Assembly: GCA_964519585.1 (NCBI GenBank)
Contig: CAZFIO010000020.1
Coordinates: forward strand, 1 to 18,946
DNA from: CAZFIO01 sp964519585
Lineage (GTDB): Bacteria > Bacillota > Clostridia > Tissierellales > Tissierellaceae
Reading direction: 5' to 3'
Length of the DNA: 18,946 nt
Shown here: one piece after another, positions 1 through 8,002 of the stretch
Layout: the number at the start of each line of letters is the position of its first letter
How positions within the stretch are numbered: position 1 is the first letter of the stretch
Position numbers and translations under genes: made by a program
The notes under the pieces: model-generated
What the model was told of the DNA's origin: nothing
Seen by the model: only the letters and a program-made list of their open reading frames with translations
Databases searched by the model: none

Positions 1-27
1 AACACAAAAGAACCGTCCCCTTGTGTT
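1..27. repeat. Short palindromic dispersed-type repeat
   Basis: Seven-base arms AACACAA (1-7) and TTGTGTT (21-27) enclose a 13-base loop containing GAACCGTCCCC. It lies just past the stop codon of the S8 protease. I recall this wording as a common intergenic repeat in clostridial genomes, so a REP-like element is more likely than a dedicated terminator; no T-run is visible inside the window. The element may extend past the left edge. Confidence 0.5.
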
Positions 28-32
28 CTTGA

Positions 33-1583
33 CTATTGTTCAAGAGTCCTTACCACTATCCTAACCTTAGACCTATGCCTTCTTCCCCTTATGTCCTTTA
101 CATTATCCCCTATAAAAACAAAACTATAGCCCTCAGGCCATTGATCCCTTGGTTTTATATAGACTGTTCTTGGGTTCTTTTCATCCAGCTCTATAGATAT
201 CCCTATGTCATTTTTTACTCCCCTAGTATCCGTAGAACCATAAAGCCCCAGGCCTAAACTGCTTAGGGATACAGGGTTGTTGAAGTCTATCCTTAAGACC
301 TTATCCTTTTCCACATCTAAGATATTGAAACCTACAAATTCATTAGAGCTCTGCCTTATGCTTACCTCCTGAATGGCCTTTTTCATATTAAGGAGACCAT
401 ACCCAAAGTATATATCCTTCCCCTTGGGACCCAAGTCCTTGGCTGTAGTTGTAAGTATATTACTTATGTCCCTTACACTAATCCCCTTATTTATTCCCCT
501 CATGAGAGCTGCCGTTGCTGCCACCATGGGAGTAGAGTAGGATGTACCATAGCCATACTTAAATCCTCTTTCTCTTAAATCATAGTAAGTCCATGTAGAG
601 TAGACTCCATCGCCAGGAGCAACTATATCTACAGACTTATTGGCATTGGAGAAGTTTGCCCTATCATCAAACCAGTCTGTAGACCCTACCCCTATAACCC
701 TATCATAGGCTGCAGGATAATTAATCTGGTTTTTCTTTTCATTATCCTCACCCTCATTTCCTACAGCTGCAACAACTACTATATTTGCATCTATGGCCCT
801 TTGACAAGCCTCATCAAAGAAATAAGAATAGTCTGGCCCACCCAGGCTCATATTGATTACATCAACCTTCTTTTCTATACTATAGTCTATAGCCCTGATT
901 ATATCATCATTGTCTGCAATCCCTTCAGAATTTGTAACCTTAAGGGGAAGTATCTTTATATTTGCCCTACCAACCACCCCTGCTATGCCATAGTTATTGT
1001 TAGCTTCAGCTGCAATAAGCCCAGATACAAAGGTACCATGACCATCATAATCATCAAACAAGCTATTATTATTTAGAAAATTATAGCCTCCCCCTGCAAT
1101 CCTATTTTTCAAATCCCTATGGTTTCTATCAATTCCAGAGTCTATGACAGCCACCACAATTTCCTGGGCAAAGTCTGCCTCCTTCCAAGCATCCTCAGCA
1201 TATATCTTGTCCAAATGCCAGAGGTTTTCATAATAAGGATCATTTGGCCTATCAAATAATTTATATTGATAATTTTTTTCCACATATTCTACAGAAGGAT
1301 CCAGCTTGATTTCCTCAATCAGCTGATCCACATCCCTGTCTCCAACACTTATAACCCTAGTATTAGAGTTTAGTTGGTAGGCATCAGTATTGTTTACAGA
1401 ATATCCCTTAGAAAAAGTCTTCTGGGATTTCTGACTAGTATCCTCCTTAAATCTGACAATTATCTCACTAGTCTTATCTTGAAGATCCATAGGTGGTTCA
1501 TGTGAATCATCCATATCTGCAAAAACCACTATGCTACTAATAAGAATAAGTATAATAATAAATAAAGACAAAAACCTCTTCAC
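33..1583 (-). CDS. Secreted S8 family (subtilisin-like) serine protease
   Basis: A 516-residue exported peptidase that should degrade proteins outside the cell. Residues 1-22 are a signal peptide (basic start, hydrophobic stretch, FAD). Residues about 38-105 resemble a fervidolysin/I9-type inhibitory propeptide. The catalytic domain follows with an intact triad: Asp148 in VIDSG, His182 in GHGT and Ser348 in GTSYSTP, plus oxyanion-hole Asn276 in VGNEG. The last ~100 residues form a beta-rich, Ig-like tail of unclear role. The start is GTG at 1581-1583, supported by GGAGGTG seven bases upstream. A TATAAT box (1607-1612) lies about 25 bases upstream, with only a weak -35. The gene stands alone and is divergent from the PadR operon. 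The family call is firm; the substrate is unknown. Confidence 0.93.
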   Translation of the reverse strand: MKRFLSLFIIILILISSIVVFADMDDSHEPPMDLQDKTSEIIVRFKEDTSQKSQKTFSKGYSVNNTDAYQLNSNTRVISVGDRDVDQLIEEIKLDPSVEYVEKNYQYKLFDRPNDPYYENLWHLDKIYAEDAWKEADFAQEIVVAVIDSGIDRNHRDLKNRIAGGGYNFLNNNSLFDDYDGHGTFVSGLIAAEANNNYGIAGVVGRANIKILPLKVTNSEGIADNDDIIRAIDYSIEKKVDVINMSLGGPDYSYFFDEACQRAIDANIVVVAAVGNEGEDNEKKNQINYPAAYDRVIGVGSTDWFDDRANFSNANKSVDIVAPGDGVYSTWTYYDLRERGFKYGYGTSYSTPMVAATAALMRGINKGISVRDISNILTTTAKDLGPKGKDIYFGYGLLNMKKAIQEVSIRQSSNEFVGFNILDVEKDKVLRIDFNNPVSLSSLGLGLYGSTDTRGVKNDIGISIELDEKNPRTVYIKPRDQWPEGYSFVFIGDNVKDIRGRRHRSKVRIVVRTLEQ

Positions 1584-1698
1584 AAACCCACCTCCATAAT
1601 AGTTATATTATACATGAAGGTCCAAGATTTGAACAGCATTTGAACAATAGTTAAACAATTGTAAAAACAAAAGATGAGATTTTCCATTCCGCTACACT

Positions 1699-1736
1699 CC
1701 AGTCGAAATGACTGGGGTGGAAGTCATCTCCACCCC
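1699..1736. repeat. GC-rich hairpin element heading the 11-bp tandem repeat
   Basis: Two overlapping hairpins are visible: CCAGTC (1699-1704) with GACTGG (1710-1715), and GGGGTGGA (1714-1721) with TCCACCCC (1729-1736). The left flank reads like the widespread clostridial intergenic repeat with the wording CATTCCGCTACACTCC. The element lies between the divergent protease and PadR genes and is followed directly by the 11-bp repeats. Confidence 0.5.
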
Positions 1737-1740
1737 AATA

Positions 1741-1860
1741 CTATTGCTAGACCATCGCTAGACCATTGCTAGTCTACCGCTAGACTATCGTTTTTCGACC
1801 CCAATACTATTGCTAGACCATCGCTTGACTATTGCTGGGTAATTGCTTGTCTATCGTTTA
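1741..1860. repeat. Tandem repeat, 11-bp period, about 11 units
   Basis: Units follow the pattern CYATYGCTAGA (for example 1741-1751, 1752-1762, 1763-1773, 1807-1817). The phase is kept strictly, even through the divergent units 1785-1806. The stretch beginning CCCCAATA then CTATTGCTAGA recurs 66 bases later (1741 versus 1807), so a six-unit block was duplicated. The array ends with CTATCGTTTA. No open reading frame with a start signal uses it. A three-unit relative lies at 13450-13480. Confidence 0.8.
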
Positions 1861-1872
1861 CAAATCAGTACC

Positions 1873-1901
1873 TTGTATCACACACTACCATATGTTATAC
1901 T
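1873..1901 (+). promoter_or_regulatory. SigA-type promoter of the PadR operon
   Basis: TTGTAT (1873-1878), a 17-base spacer and TATACT (1896-1901) with an extended -10 TG at 1893-1894. It lies about 30 bases before the PadR start codon, and a GGGGG-type ribosome binding site follows it. Confidence 0.6.
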
Positions 1902-1931
1902 ATAGCCAGTAAAGAGAAAGGGGGTATTCCT

Positions 1932-2249
1932 ATGAATATTCAATTCAAAAAAGGCGTCTTGGAACTATGTGTCCTTTCCCTTCTTCACAAGAAAGACTTT
2001 TACGGCTATGAGTTGGTAGATTACATCTCCCAGTATATCAACATCTCTGAGGGAACCATATATCCCCTTCTTAGAAGGTTTAGGGCTGAAGGTTATGTAA
2101 ATACCTACCTGAAGGAATCCACAGAAGGCCCACCAAGAAAGTACTACACCTTAACCACCGTAGGAAAGGAAAGCTATGAAGAATTAGAAATAGAGTGGGA
2201 AAGTTTTATAGATGGAGTCAATAATATATTAAGGGGTGATATAAAATGA
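1932..2249 (+). CDS. PadR family transcriptional regulator
   Basis: A 105-residue DNA-binding protein of the small PadR subgroup, expected to repress its own operon. The sequence shows the typical PadR opening (GVLELCVLSLL, then FYGYELV), the recognition region SEGTIYPLLRR at about residues 38-48, and the wing GPPRKYYTLT at about 66-75, followed by a short helical dimerisation tail. The AGGGGG ribosome binding site supports this start. Its stop overlaps the ATG of the next gene (ATGA, 2246-2249), so the two are translationally coupled. PadR regulators commonly accompany DUF1700/DUF4097 membrane operons in Firmicutes and often answer envelope stress; the effector here is unknown. Confidence 0.93.
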   Translation: MNIQFKKGVLELCVLSLLHKKDFYGYELVDYISQYINISEGTIYPLLRRFRAEGYVNTYLKESTEGPPRKYYTLTTVGKESYEELEIEWESFIDGVNNILRGDIK

Positions 2250-2818
2250 GAAGATATGAATTTTTAAGAATACTGGAAATATATCTTAAGGACCTACCAG
2301 AGAATGAAATCAGAGACATAGTCTCAGATTATGAAGAACACTTTCACATAGGCCTATCAAAGGGAAAAACAGAGGAAGAAATATCAAAGGAATTAGGAGA
2401 TCCAAAGGAAATAGCCAAGAACTATGTATCCTCTGGGGCCACAAGTAAGTTTGATAGGAATAATGAGGAAGACTACCTTCCTCCTAAAAATATACTTACC
2501 ATCATACTCCTAGTCTTTTTAAATGCAATCATAATATTTGGTCCCTATATGGCAGTCTTAGGCATATTACTTGGAATATTTGGAACGGGTCTAGGCTTTA
2601 TACTGGGAGGCATAGCAATGCTATTTGGTGCCCCCTTTGCCATCTTTATACCTTTTTTAATTCCCCACTTTCTCACAGCTCTAGGCTTCGGTATGGCCCT
2701 AGCTATACTAGGGGTATTGATTATTATACTAGGGGTTTATTTATCAAAGGGCCTCTATAGGCTTACACTTAAGTATATAAACTGGAATGTAAAAATTGTA
2801 AAAGGCTGGGAGGTTTAA
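2246..2818 (+). CDS. DUF1700 (HAAS domain) membrane protein
   Basis: A 190-residue integral membrane protein. Residues 1-60 form the helical HAAS-type domain seen beside PadR regulators (YEFLRILEIYLKDLP, then SDYEEHF and a GDPKEIAKNY motif). Residues about 80-168 are strongly hydrophobic and glycine-rich, giving three to four membrane passes. The tail is basic (LKYINWNVKIVKGW). It overlaps PadR by four bases and is followed by the DUF4097 gene after two bases, so all three form one transcript. In such operons the HAAS protein is thought to work with the PadR regulator and the surface protein in sensing the envelope; its exact function is not established. Confidence 0.9.
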   Translation: MRRYEFLRILEIYLKDLPENEIRDIVSDYEEHFHIGLSKGKTEEEISKELGDPKEIAKNYVSSGATSKFDRNNEEDYLPPKNILTIILLVFLNAIIIFGPYMAVLGILLGIFGTGLGFILGGIAMLFGAPFAIFIPFLIPHFLTALGFGMALAILGVLIIILGVYLSKGLYRLTLKYINWNVKIVKGWEV

Positions 2819-2820
2819 TC

Positions 2821-3909
2821 ATGAAGACGAAAAAACTTGTTTGGATCTTGTTGGGAGCTTTCCTTATATTCTTTTCTATTGGGATTCTATCACTTCGATA
2901 CAATGACGGATTTAGGCTGGTAAATTTCATAAGGCATAACCCAATCAAGATAGAATCTGATGATTCTCAGGTAAATATAGGAGACGGAAAAATAGATGTC
3001 AGGGATAAGGGCAACCATGTGGTCATAGGCTGGGATGGAATCAAGGTAAAAACCCCCAAGGAAAATGTAGAAATAGGTTGGGATGGAATTAAAATTGATG
3101 ATGGAAAATCTAAATTTAGGATTTCTGATATATTTGGAATAAGGAGATGGGGAAACTTTTCCTATGATTTAGAGGATATGACTGTGGATGAAAAGCAAAC
3201 TTCTAGCCTAGATGGGATAAAAAATGTGGATATTTCCTCTTCCTTTGTTGATATAATCATTAGGCCAGAAGAAAGAGATAATCTTCTTGTCCACTATCAT
3301 GGAAATATGAAGTCCAATACCCTGCCTATCTTAAGCATAGAAAAAAGGGGCCACAAGCTTGAGATTAAACTAGAAAGTTCAGACAGGAAAAATTCCTATT
3401 CAGTGGCAAATTCAAATGTAGTCTTGGAGATATCAGTCCCCAAGGATTATTTTGGAGACTACAATTTGTCCACTGCATCAGGTGACCTTTACCTAAATGA
3501 CTTGCAGGGCAGTATCTTTAACCTATCCTCTAGTTCAGGGAATATCCTTTTTAAAAATATAAGGGGCGAAAGACTTAATTTTTCCAGCTCTTCAGGGGAT
3601 ATTTCTGTAGAAGACAGCCAAGGAGACCTAGATATATCCACCAGTTCAGGTGAAATATATATAAGCAATAAGAATTCAAATGACAATATACTTGTATCCA
3701 CCAGCTCAGGAGATGTAAGTATAGACCTAGCCAAAGAAGCCAATTATACAATCACAGGGTCCAGCTTCTCTGGTAGCTTTACAAGCTCCTTGGCCATGGA
3801 AGTAGAAGAAAACCAAGGAGGAATTTTCAAGGCCAATATAGGCCAAGGAGAAAAGAAAATAGATATATCTACCTCCTCCGGCTCAGTAAGCTTTGGAGAA
3901 AAGCAATAA
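2821..3909 (+). CDS. DUF4097 family beta-strand repeat protein (YvlB-like)
   Basis: A 362-residue protein with an N-terminal membrane anchor or uncleaved signal at about residues 6-25, the rest outside. Residues about 60-95 hold a duplicated GWDGIK motif. From about residue 215 come regular ~20-residue steps around SSSGDI/STSSGE, the hallmark of the right-handed beta-helix DUF4097 fold; the step recurs about six times and the protein ends with STSSGSVSFGEKQ. It is the last gene of the PadR-DUF1700 operon. Relatives such as Bacillus YvlB are linked to cell-envelope stress; the molecular role is unknown. Repeated serine-rich codons create long antisense reading frames here, which I regard as shadows. 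Confidence 0.9.
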   Translation: MKTKKLVWILLGAFLIFFSIGILSLRYNDGFRLVNFIRHNPIKIESDDSQVNIGDGKIDVRDKGNHVVIGWDGIKVKTPKENVEIGWDGIKIDDGKSKFRISDIFGIRRWGNFSYDLEDMTVDEKQTSSLDGIKNVDISSSFVDIIIRPEERDNLLVHYHGNMKSNTLPILSIEKRGHKLEIKLESSDRKNSYSVANSNVVLEISVPKDYFGDYNLSTASGDLYLNDLQGSIFNLSSSSGNILFKNIRGERLNFSSSSGDISVEDSQGDLDISTSSGEIYISNKNSNDNILVSTSSGDVSIDLAKEANYTITGSSFSGSFTSSLAMEVEENQGGIFKANIGQGEKKIDISTSSGSVSFGEKQ

Positions 3910-3935
3910 AAAGATTTTTTATCATATAAATACAA

Positions 3936-3996
3936 AAATAATCAAATGTAAACTTCATTATTAGAATTAGTCCTACATTTGATTATTTATTTTTTG
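3936..3996. terminator. Bidirectional Rho-independent terminator
   Basis: A 15-bp perfect stem (3936-3950 with 3974-3988) and a 23-base loop, followed by a T-rich run (3990-3995) on the plus strand and preceded by A's (3934-3938) that act as a T-run on the minus strand. It sits between the ends of the convergent DUF4097 and IolC-like genes and can serve both. Confidence 0.8.
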
Positions 3997-4027
3997 AATT
4001 GATTATTAGCTTCGATTAAACCTTATT

Positions 4028-5023
4028 TTAGTCAACACTATATTCATTTGATTTAAGAAACTCTTCAATCTGAGATAAACTGGGCATAGAATCAGAACAA
4101 CTATGACCTGTTATAGTTATAGCAGAGGAGGCAGCAGCATATTTAAGCGCCTCTTCTATAGACTTTCCAGTTACTAATCCATAATTAAAAGCACTCGAGT
4201 AGGAGTCACCTGCACCAAAGGTATTGTTAACTTTTACATCATAGATTCCCCCCCTATAAACTCCACCATCTTGGGTATAAACAGTTGAACCTTTTCTACC
4301 TTTCTTTATAGAAACAATAGATACACCCGACTCCAACAGATGATTTGCAGTAAATTCATCATCCTTATTACCGGTATGAAAACTAAATTCCATAACATCA
4401 AACTCTTCTCGTGTCCCTATAACTATATCAGCCTGCTTAGCAGCTAGAGTATAGTAAATACTTGATTCAGACTCTGACTTCCAAGTGTTTTTCCTATAGT
4501 CTAAGTCTAAAATAACTGCTACTCCATTTCTTTTGGCATAATCAATAGCTAGAAAAACTGATTCCCGTGCAGGTGATTGAGTCAAGGATGCCCCAGATAT
4601 TAGTAGCATTTTATGCATAGCTATATAATCTTCATCTATTTCTTCTACACTTATATTTAAATCTGCACAATCATTACGGTACATCAAGTAATTACTTTGA
4701 CTATCGGATAAAAACTCCCCTATTGTTACACCACTCTTAGCCCCACTTGTATCATATTTAATATGTGACGTATCAATTCCTTTACTTCCCATGTATTGTA
4801 TAATATAATCACCAAAATTATCCTTAGATACTTTTCCTATATACCCAACCATAAGCCCAATATTTGCCATAGCCACAGATGTATTGGCTGGTGATCCTCC
4901 CAGGTATTTTGAAAATGTATTAACCGTATCCAAACCACCCATTTCATTAGCATACAAATCAATTGTAGCCCTTCCAAAGGCAACTACATCACGCGGTTTA
5001 CTTTGATCAAGTTTGCTAAACAT
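4028..5023 (-). CDS. iolC: IolC-like PfkB sugar kinase (5-dehydro-2-deoxygluconokinase family)
   Basis: A PfkB-family kinase of 331 residues that closely follows Bacillus-type IolC, which phosphorylates 2-deoxy-5-keto-D-gluconate in inositol breakdown. Visible motifs are GGSPAN (42-47) for substrate binding, DLDYRKNTW (about 173-181), GTREEFDVME (about 203-212) and the anion-hole motif GAGDSYSSAF with catalytic Asp273. I start it at the ATG of 5021-5023, not the ATG at 5041, because AAGGGAGG lies between the two at correct spacing. This start overlaps the aldolase stop by eight bases. No iolB, iolD, iolE or iolG lies in the window, so the physiological substrate may be a related keto-sugar acid rather than an inositol product. 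Confidence 0.85.
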   Translation of the reverse strand: MFSKLDQSKPRDVVAFGRATIDLYANEMGGLDTVNTFSKYLGGSPANTSVAMANIGLMVGYIGKVSKDNFGDYIIQYMGSKGIDTSHIKYDTSGAKSGVTIGEFLSDSQSNYLMYRNDCADLNISVEEIDEDYIAMHKMLLISGASLTQSPARESVFLAIDYAKRNGVAVILDLDYRKNTWKSESESSIYYTLAAKQADIVIGTREEFDVMEFSFHTGNKDDEFTANHLLESGVSIVSIKKGRKGSTVYTQDGGVYRGGIYDVKVNNTFGAGDSYSSAFNYGLVTGKSIEEALKYAAASSAITITGHSCSDSMPSLSQIEEFLKSNEYSVD

Positions 5024-5846
5024 GAGCAACCTCCCTTTCATTTATCAAATGCTCAAGAAGTTCCATAGCCTCTTTTACTGAATATTTTTCATGTATGATT
5101 TTTCTTAATACTATTACAAGTGATGTAGGATCCTTATAGCTAAATACATACCTACCATAAGTTACCCCCATTCCACCAGCATCAATAATATCTCTGGTCA
5201 TTTGCAGGTATTCTTGAACCGTGTCTGTATTGAACCCTCCAGCAATAAATACCTTTGCAGGTGTTCCCTGTACGACCTTTGCAAAACTTTCAGGGTCTCC
5301 TGGATAGTCAGTCTTGATTAAATCTACCCCTAATTCAGCAGCTGCTCTAGTAGCGTATAGTATATTTTTCCAATCATAACGTTCTTCCTTAGGGATAAGA
5401 TTTCCCCTTGGATATATATGTGTCATTATAGGCATACCCATCTCATTTGCTATTTTACTAAAAGTTCCTAGGGTATTTATTTGTGAGGACTGATTATCAC
5501 CACCAACTATACAGCCTACAGAAATAGCATCTGCCCCCATTCTTATACCCTCTTCAACGTCACTTACCACCACATCCTCACCTGGATGAAATGGTGAAAA
5601 GGTTGTACACTTTAATACTAGGGGTACTAAACCTGCATAGTCAGAAAAACAATGTTCAGCTATCCCCTTATGCATTGTAATTCCATCTGGTTTCCCCACC
5701 ATTAGTTTTTTTATAGTATCTTCTACATTATATATCCCAGGCAATACACCACGTGCCATAGCATGGTCTATAGTTAGACCAAAGTATAAGCCATCATCCT
5801 CTGGAATAAGTCTTTTTAACCTAATTTCTTTCCCAATAGTAGACAT
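5016..5846 (-). CDS. Class I aldolase, DhnA/LacD/FbaB type
   Basis: A 276-residue Schiff-base aldolase of the DeoC/FbaB superfamily. The active-site set matches archaeal-type fructose-bisphosphate aldolases: Asp27 in TIDHAM, Tyr145 in IYPRG and the Schiff-base Lys178 in LIKTDYPG, with a phosphate-binding glycine region near IAGGFN (about 207-212). It is followed with translational coupling by the IolC-like kinase, so the likely reaction is retro-aldol cleavage of that kinase's phosphorylated product, probably giving dihydroxyacetone phosphate or a similar triose. The family also covers tagatose-, sulfofructose- and AI-2-related enzymes, and the sequence alone does not choose. A strong AAAGGAG ribosome binding site precedes the ATG. 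Confidence 0.85.
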   Translation of the reverse strand: MSTIGKEIRLKRLIPEDDGLYFGLTIDHAMARGVLPGIYNVEDTIKKLMVGKPDGITMHKGIAEHCFSDYAGLVPLVLKCTTFSPFHPGEDVVVSDVEEGIRMGADAISVGCIVGGDNQSSQINTLGTFSKIANEMGMPIMTHIYPRGNLIPKEERYDWKNILYATRAAAELGVDLIKTDYPGDPESFAKVVQGTPAKVFIAGGFNTDTVQEYLQMTRDIIDAGGMGVTYGRYVFSYKDPTSLVIVLRKIIHEKYSVKEAMELLEHLINEREVAHV

Positions 5847-5992
5847 CTTCTACACTCCTTTTATGAATCATTTTGTCTTAACCCAATATAGGGTTAGGTG
5901 ATTTTCTATTTATACTTTCAATAGTTTACTAGACTTAACTAGTTATACTCCTTTATTTTAGAACCGCTAAAATACCCATTTTATTTATATAA

Positions 5993-7312
5993 TCAATTGA
6001 ATAGATTTATAAAGAAATATATATAGCTGGGAAATGCAGTTGTTACAATTATCGCAACCAATCCAACTGCAATAAAGGGTAGAGCTTCTTTTACAGTTTC
6101 CCCAAAACTAGCATTCGCAATTTTTGAACCTACAAAAATTCCTACTGCAAAAGGCGGCGTTAAAAAACCTACACACATGTTTATAAGCATTATGGTTCCA
6201 AAATGAATAGCTGTAATTCCATATGTTAGAGCAGCTGGCAATAACAGTGGTGTCATTATAAGGATTGTTGCATTTATATCCATAAAAGTTCCCATGAACA
6301 AAAACAAAACATTAATCATAATCAGGAAACCAGTTTTTGTTTTTATAGTGCTTGTTATAGAATTTGCTAGATAATGTGAAATTCCTGTAAGTGTCATTGC
6401 CTTACCTGCTACAACTGAAAAAGCATTAAGTAATCCAATAACAGCAGTAGCAGAACCTGCTATAGCACAACATTGCCAAAGTGTTACCTTAACATCGTAT
6501 TTCTTAGTTGCTTTAACAATAATAAAATATAGAATTCCATACACTGCGCTTAAGGCTCCTGCTTCCGTTACTGTGCAAACCCCACCGTAAATACATCCAT
6601 ATATTATTATCGGCATTAGAATAGCAGGAAATGCCCTAATTGTGCTTTTAAATATTTCCATAGCACTTTCAGTACTTATTTTTCCTAGACCAATACTTCT
6701 CTCCTGATATCTTCCAATTCTAAAATAATTTACCAACATATAGCCAATGGAAAAAATCAGTGCAGGACCTATGGTAGCCATCCATATTTCAGATATTTTG
6801 GTCCCAGAAACAAGGGCATACATTATACCAGGTACACTTGGTGGAATTAGAATTCCTAGAAAACAAGTTGCGGCAAGCAAAGCTGCAATATAACCTGGTG
6901 GATAATTTTCCTCCTTCATTTCTGGAGCTAATATATTTCCAATGGCGGTTATAGTTGCCATTGCAGATCCTGTTAAAACCCCAAATGCCATACTAGCAAC
7001 TACAGTTATAATACCTAGTGCTCCTCTGACGCGGCCAACTAAAGATTTAATCCAATCAATTAGCATCTTTGATATACCACTATACTCCATTAGATAACCA
7101 GAAAATATATAGAACGGAATGGCCAAAAGTGCAAAACTATCAATCCCAGAAAACGAATATTGTGCCACTGTAACTAAGTTTTTCCCCGAGGCTGCCAGTA
7201 CAATTAAAGAAGAAAAGCCTAAGGCATATGACACAGGAACCTTTAACAACATGCCTATCACTATAAAAGAAACAATAAAAATTACAAGAGCTAACAAAGC
7301 TGAAATTTGCAT
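5993..7312 (-). CDS. dctM: TRAP transporter large permease (DctM type)
   Basis: The main membrane subunit of a tripartite ATP-independent periplasmic-type transporter, which imports organic acids with sodium or protons. The 439-residue length is typical, with about 12 hydrophobic segments across the chain and family signatures such as FVIGMLLKVPVSYALG near the start, AIPFYIFSGYLM (about 60-72), GSAMATITAIG (about 115-125) and NMCVGFLTPPFAVGIFV (about 375-391). It follows the small permease by 17 bases, in the usual P-Q-M order. A 146-base gap with a small hairpin (5879-5896) separates it from the aldolase gene. Substrate choice depends on the binding protein. Confidence 0.94.
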   Translation of the reverse strand: MQISALLALVIFIVSFIVIGMLLKVPVSYALGFSSLIVLAASGKNLVTVAQYSFSGIDSFALLAIPFYIFSGYLMEYSGISKMLIDWIKSLVGRVRGALGIITVVASMAFGVLTGSAMATITAIGNILAPEMKEENYPPGYIAALLAATCFLGILIPPSVPGIMYALVSGTKISEIWMATIGPALIFSIGYMLVNYFRIGRYQERSIGLGKISTESAMEIFKSTIRAFPAILMPIIIYGCIYGGVCTVTEAGALSAVYGILYFIIVKATKKYDVKVTLWQCCAIAGSATAVIGLLNAFSVVAGKAMTLTGISHYLANSITSTIKTKTGFLIMINVLFLFMGTFMDINATILIMTPLLLPAALTYGITAIHFGTIMLINMCVGFLTPPFAVGIFVGSKIANASFGETVKEALPFIAVGLVAIIVTTAFPSYIYFFINLFN

Positions 7313-7329
7313 GATATCACCCCATTTCC

Positions 7330-7875
7330 CTATTTTATATCTTGACTTGGTTTTAATGCCAATAGACTATTAAAAATTAGATACAAGACATGATAAATAC
7401 TTATAAGACTTCCAACAAATACTGGTAGATAAACCAATCCCATTGGTATATGCATAGTAGGTGAAGTTTGGTTTGTTCCCCATATTCTCATCATATAGCC
7501 CCAAAATATATAGCTAAAAATTAAAAGGAAAGACATAGTACATATCAATGACATAATTTCAAACACCTTTAAAACATGGTCTTTATCCTTTATATTTTTC
7601 CTGCTTATAATAAATTGCTTAAATATATCAATTTCTATATGACCACCTTCACTAAGTGCATAGGCAGAGCCTATATATGTAAGCCAAACAAATAAATACC
7701 GTGACAATTCTTCTGCCCAAGCCGTTGAAATAAATAATAAATATCTACAGATTACTCCTATGAAAATAACGGCTACAAGTGTTATTGTGCAGATGGCAAG
7801 AAGAAAGGTTTCTATATTTTTAAGAATTTTATTCCCATTATTCAAGGCAACAGAAGCCTTATTTAACGCTTTCAT
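7330..7875 (-). CDS. dctQ: TRAP transporter small permease (DctQ type)
   Basis: A 181-residue membrane protein with four predicted hydrophobic helices (about residues 22-44, 55-75, 101-127 and 143-165). The DctQ signature is present in AWAEELSRYLFVWLTYIGSA at about 53-72, containing the conserved E-E-x-x-R pattern. It pairs with the large permease just downstream to form the membrane complex. The ribosome binding site GGGAGGAA precedes the ATG. A strong hairpin in the 127-base gap upstream separates it from the binding-protein gene and could set a lower expression level for the permeases. Confidence 0.92.
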   Translation of the reverse strand: MKALNKASVALNNGNKILKNIETFLLAICTITLVAVIFIGVICRYLLFISTAWAEELSRYLFVWLTYIGSAYALSEGGHIEIDIFKQFIISRKNIKDKDHVLKVFEIMSLICTMSFLLIFSYIFWGYMMRIWGTNQTSPTMHIPMGLVYLPVFVGSLISIYHVLYLIFNSLLALKPSQDIK

Positions 7876-7916
7876 ATATGAATTCCTCCCATATTTTTAA
7901 GACTAGGTCCTAAATA

Positions 7917-7947
7917 ATGTATGAGGGGGTTCCCCCCCATCATACAT
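7917..7947 (-). promoter_or_regulatory. Stable intercistronic hairpin between dctP and dctQ
   Basis: On the minus strand ATGTATGA pairs with TCATACAT (8 bp) and five G's pair with five C's around a GGAA tetraloop, with one bulged T. No T-run follows, so it is not a classical terminator. Its place just after the binding-protein gene suggests protection of that mRNA's 3' end or partial attenuation, as seen in many transporter operons where the binding protein is made in excess. Confidence 0.6.
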
Positions 7948-8002
7948 ATCAAAACTAATCATAGATGCATAGATACATATAACTATATGCACAAATTTAT
8001 CT

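Noticed and set aside
801..1076. Plus-strand open frame inside the S8 protease gene
   Set aside because: It is antisense to a complete protease with all catalytic residues and reads as hydrophobic low-complexity sequence.
1741..1860. Tandem repeats as a CRISPR array
   Set aside because: The period is only 11 bases with no spacers and no cas genes nearby.
3489..3935. Two minus-strand open frames inside the DUF4097 gene
   Set aside because: They are antisense shadows of the serine- and glycine-rich repeats and have no start signals or homology.
5023..5041. Upstream ATG at 5041 as the start of the IolC-like kinase
   Set aside because: The ribosome binding site lies between the two ATGs, so only the ATG at 5021-5023 is correctly spaced.
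5879..5896. Hairpin before the class I aldolase as a riboswitch or terminator
   Set aside because: It has only six base pairs, no T-run and no conserved riboswitch core that I can recognise.
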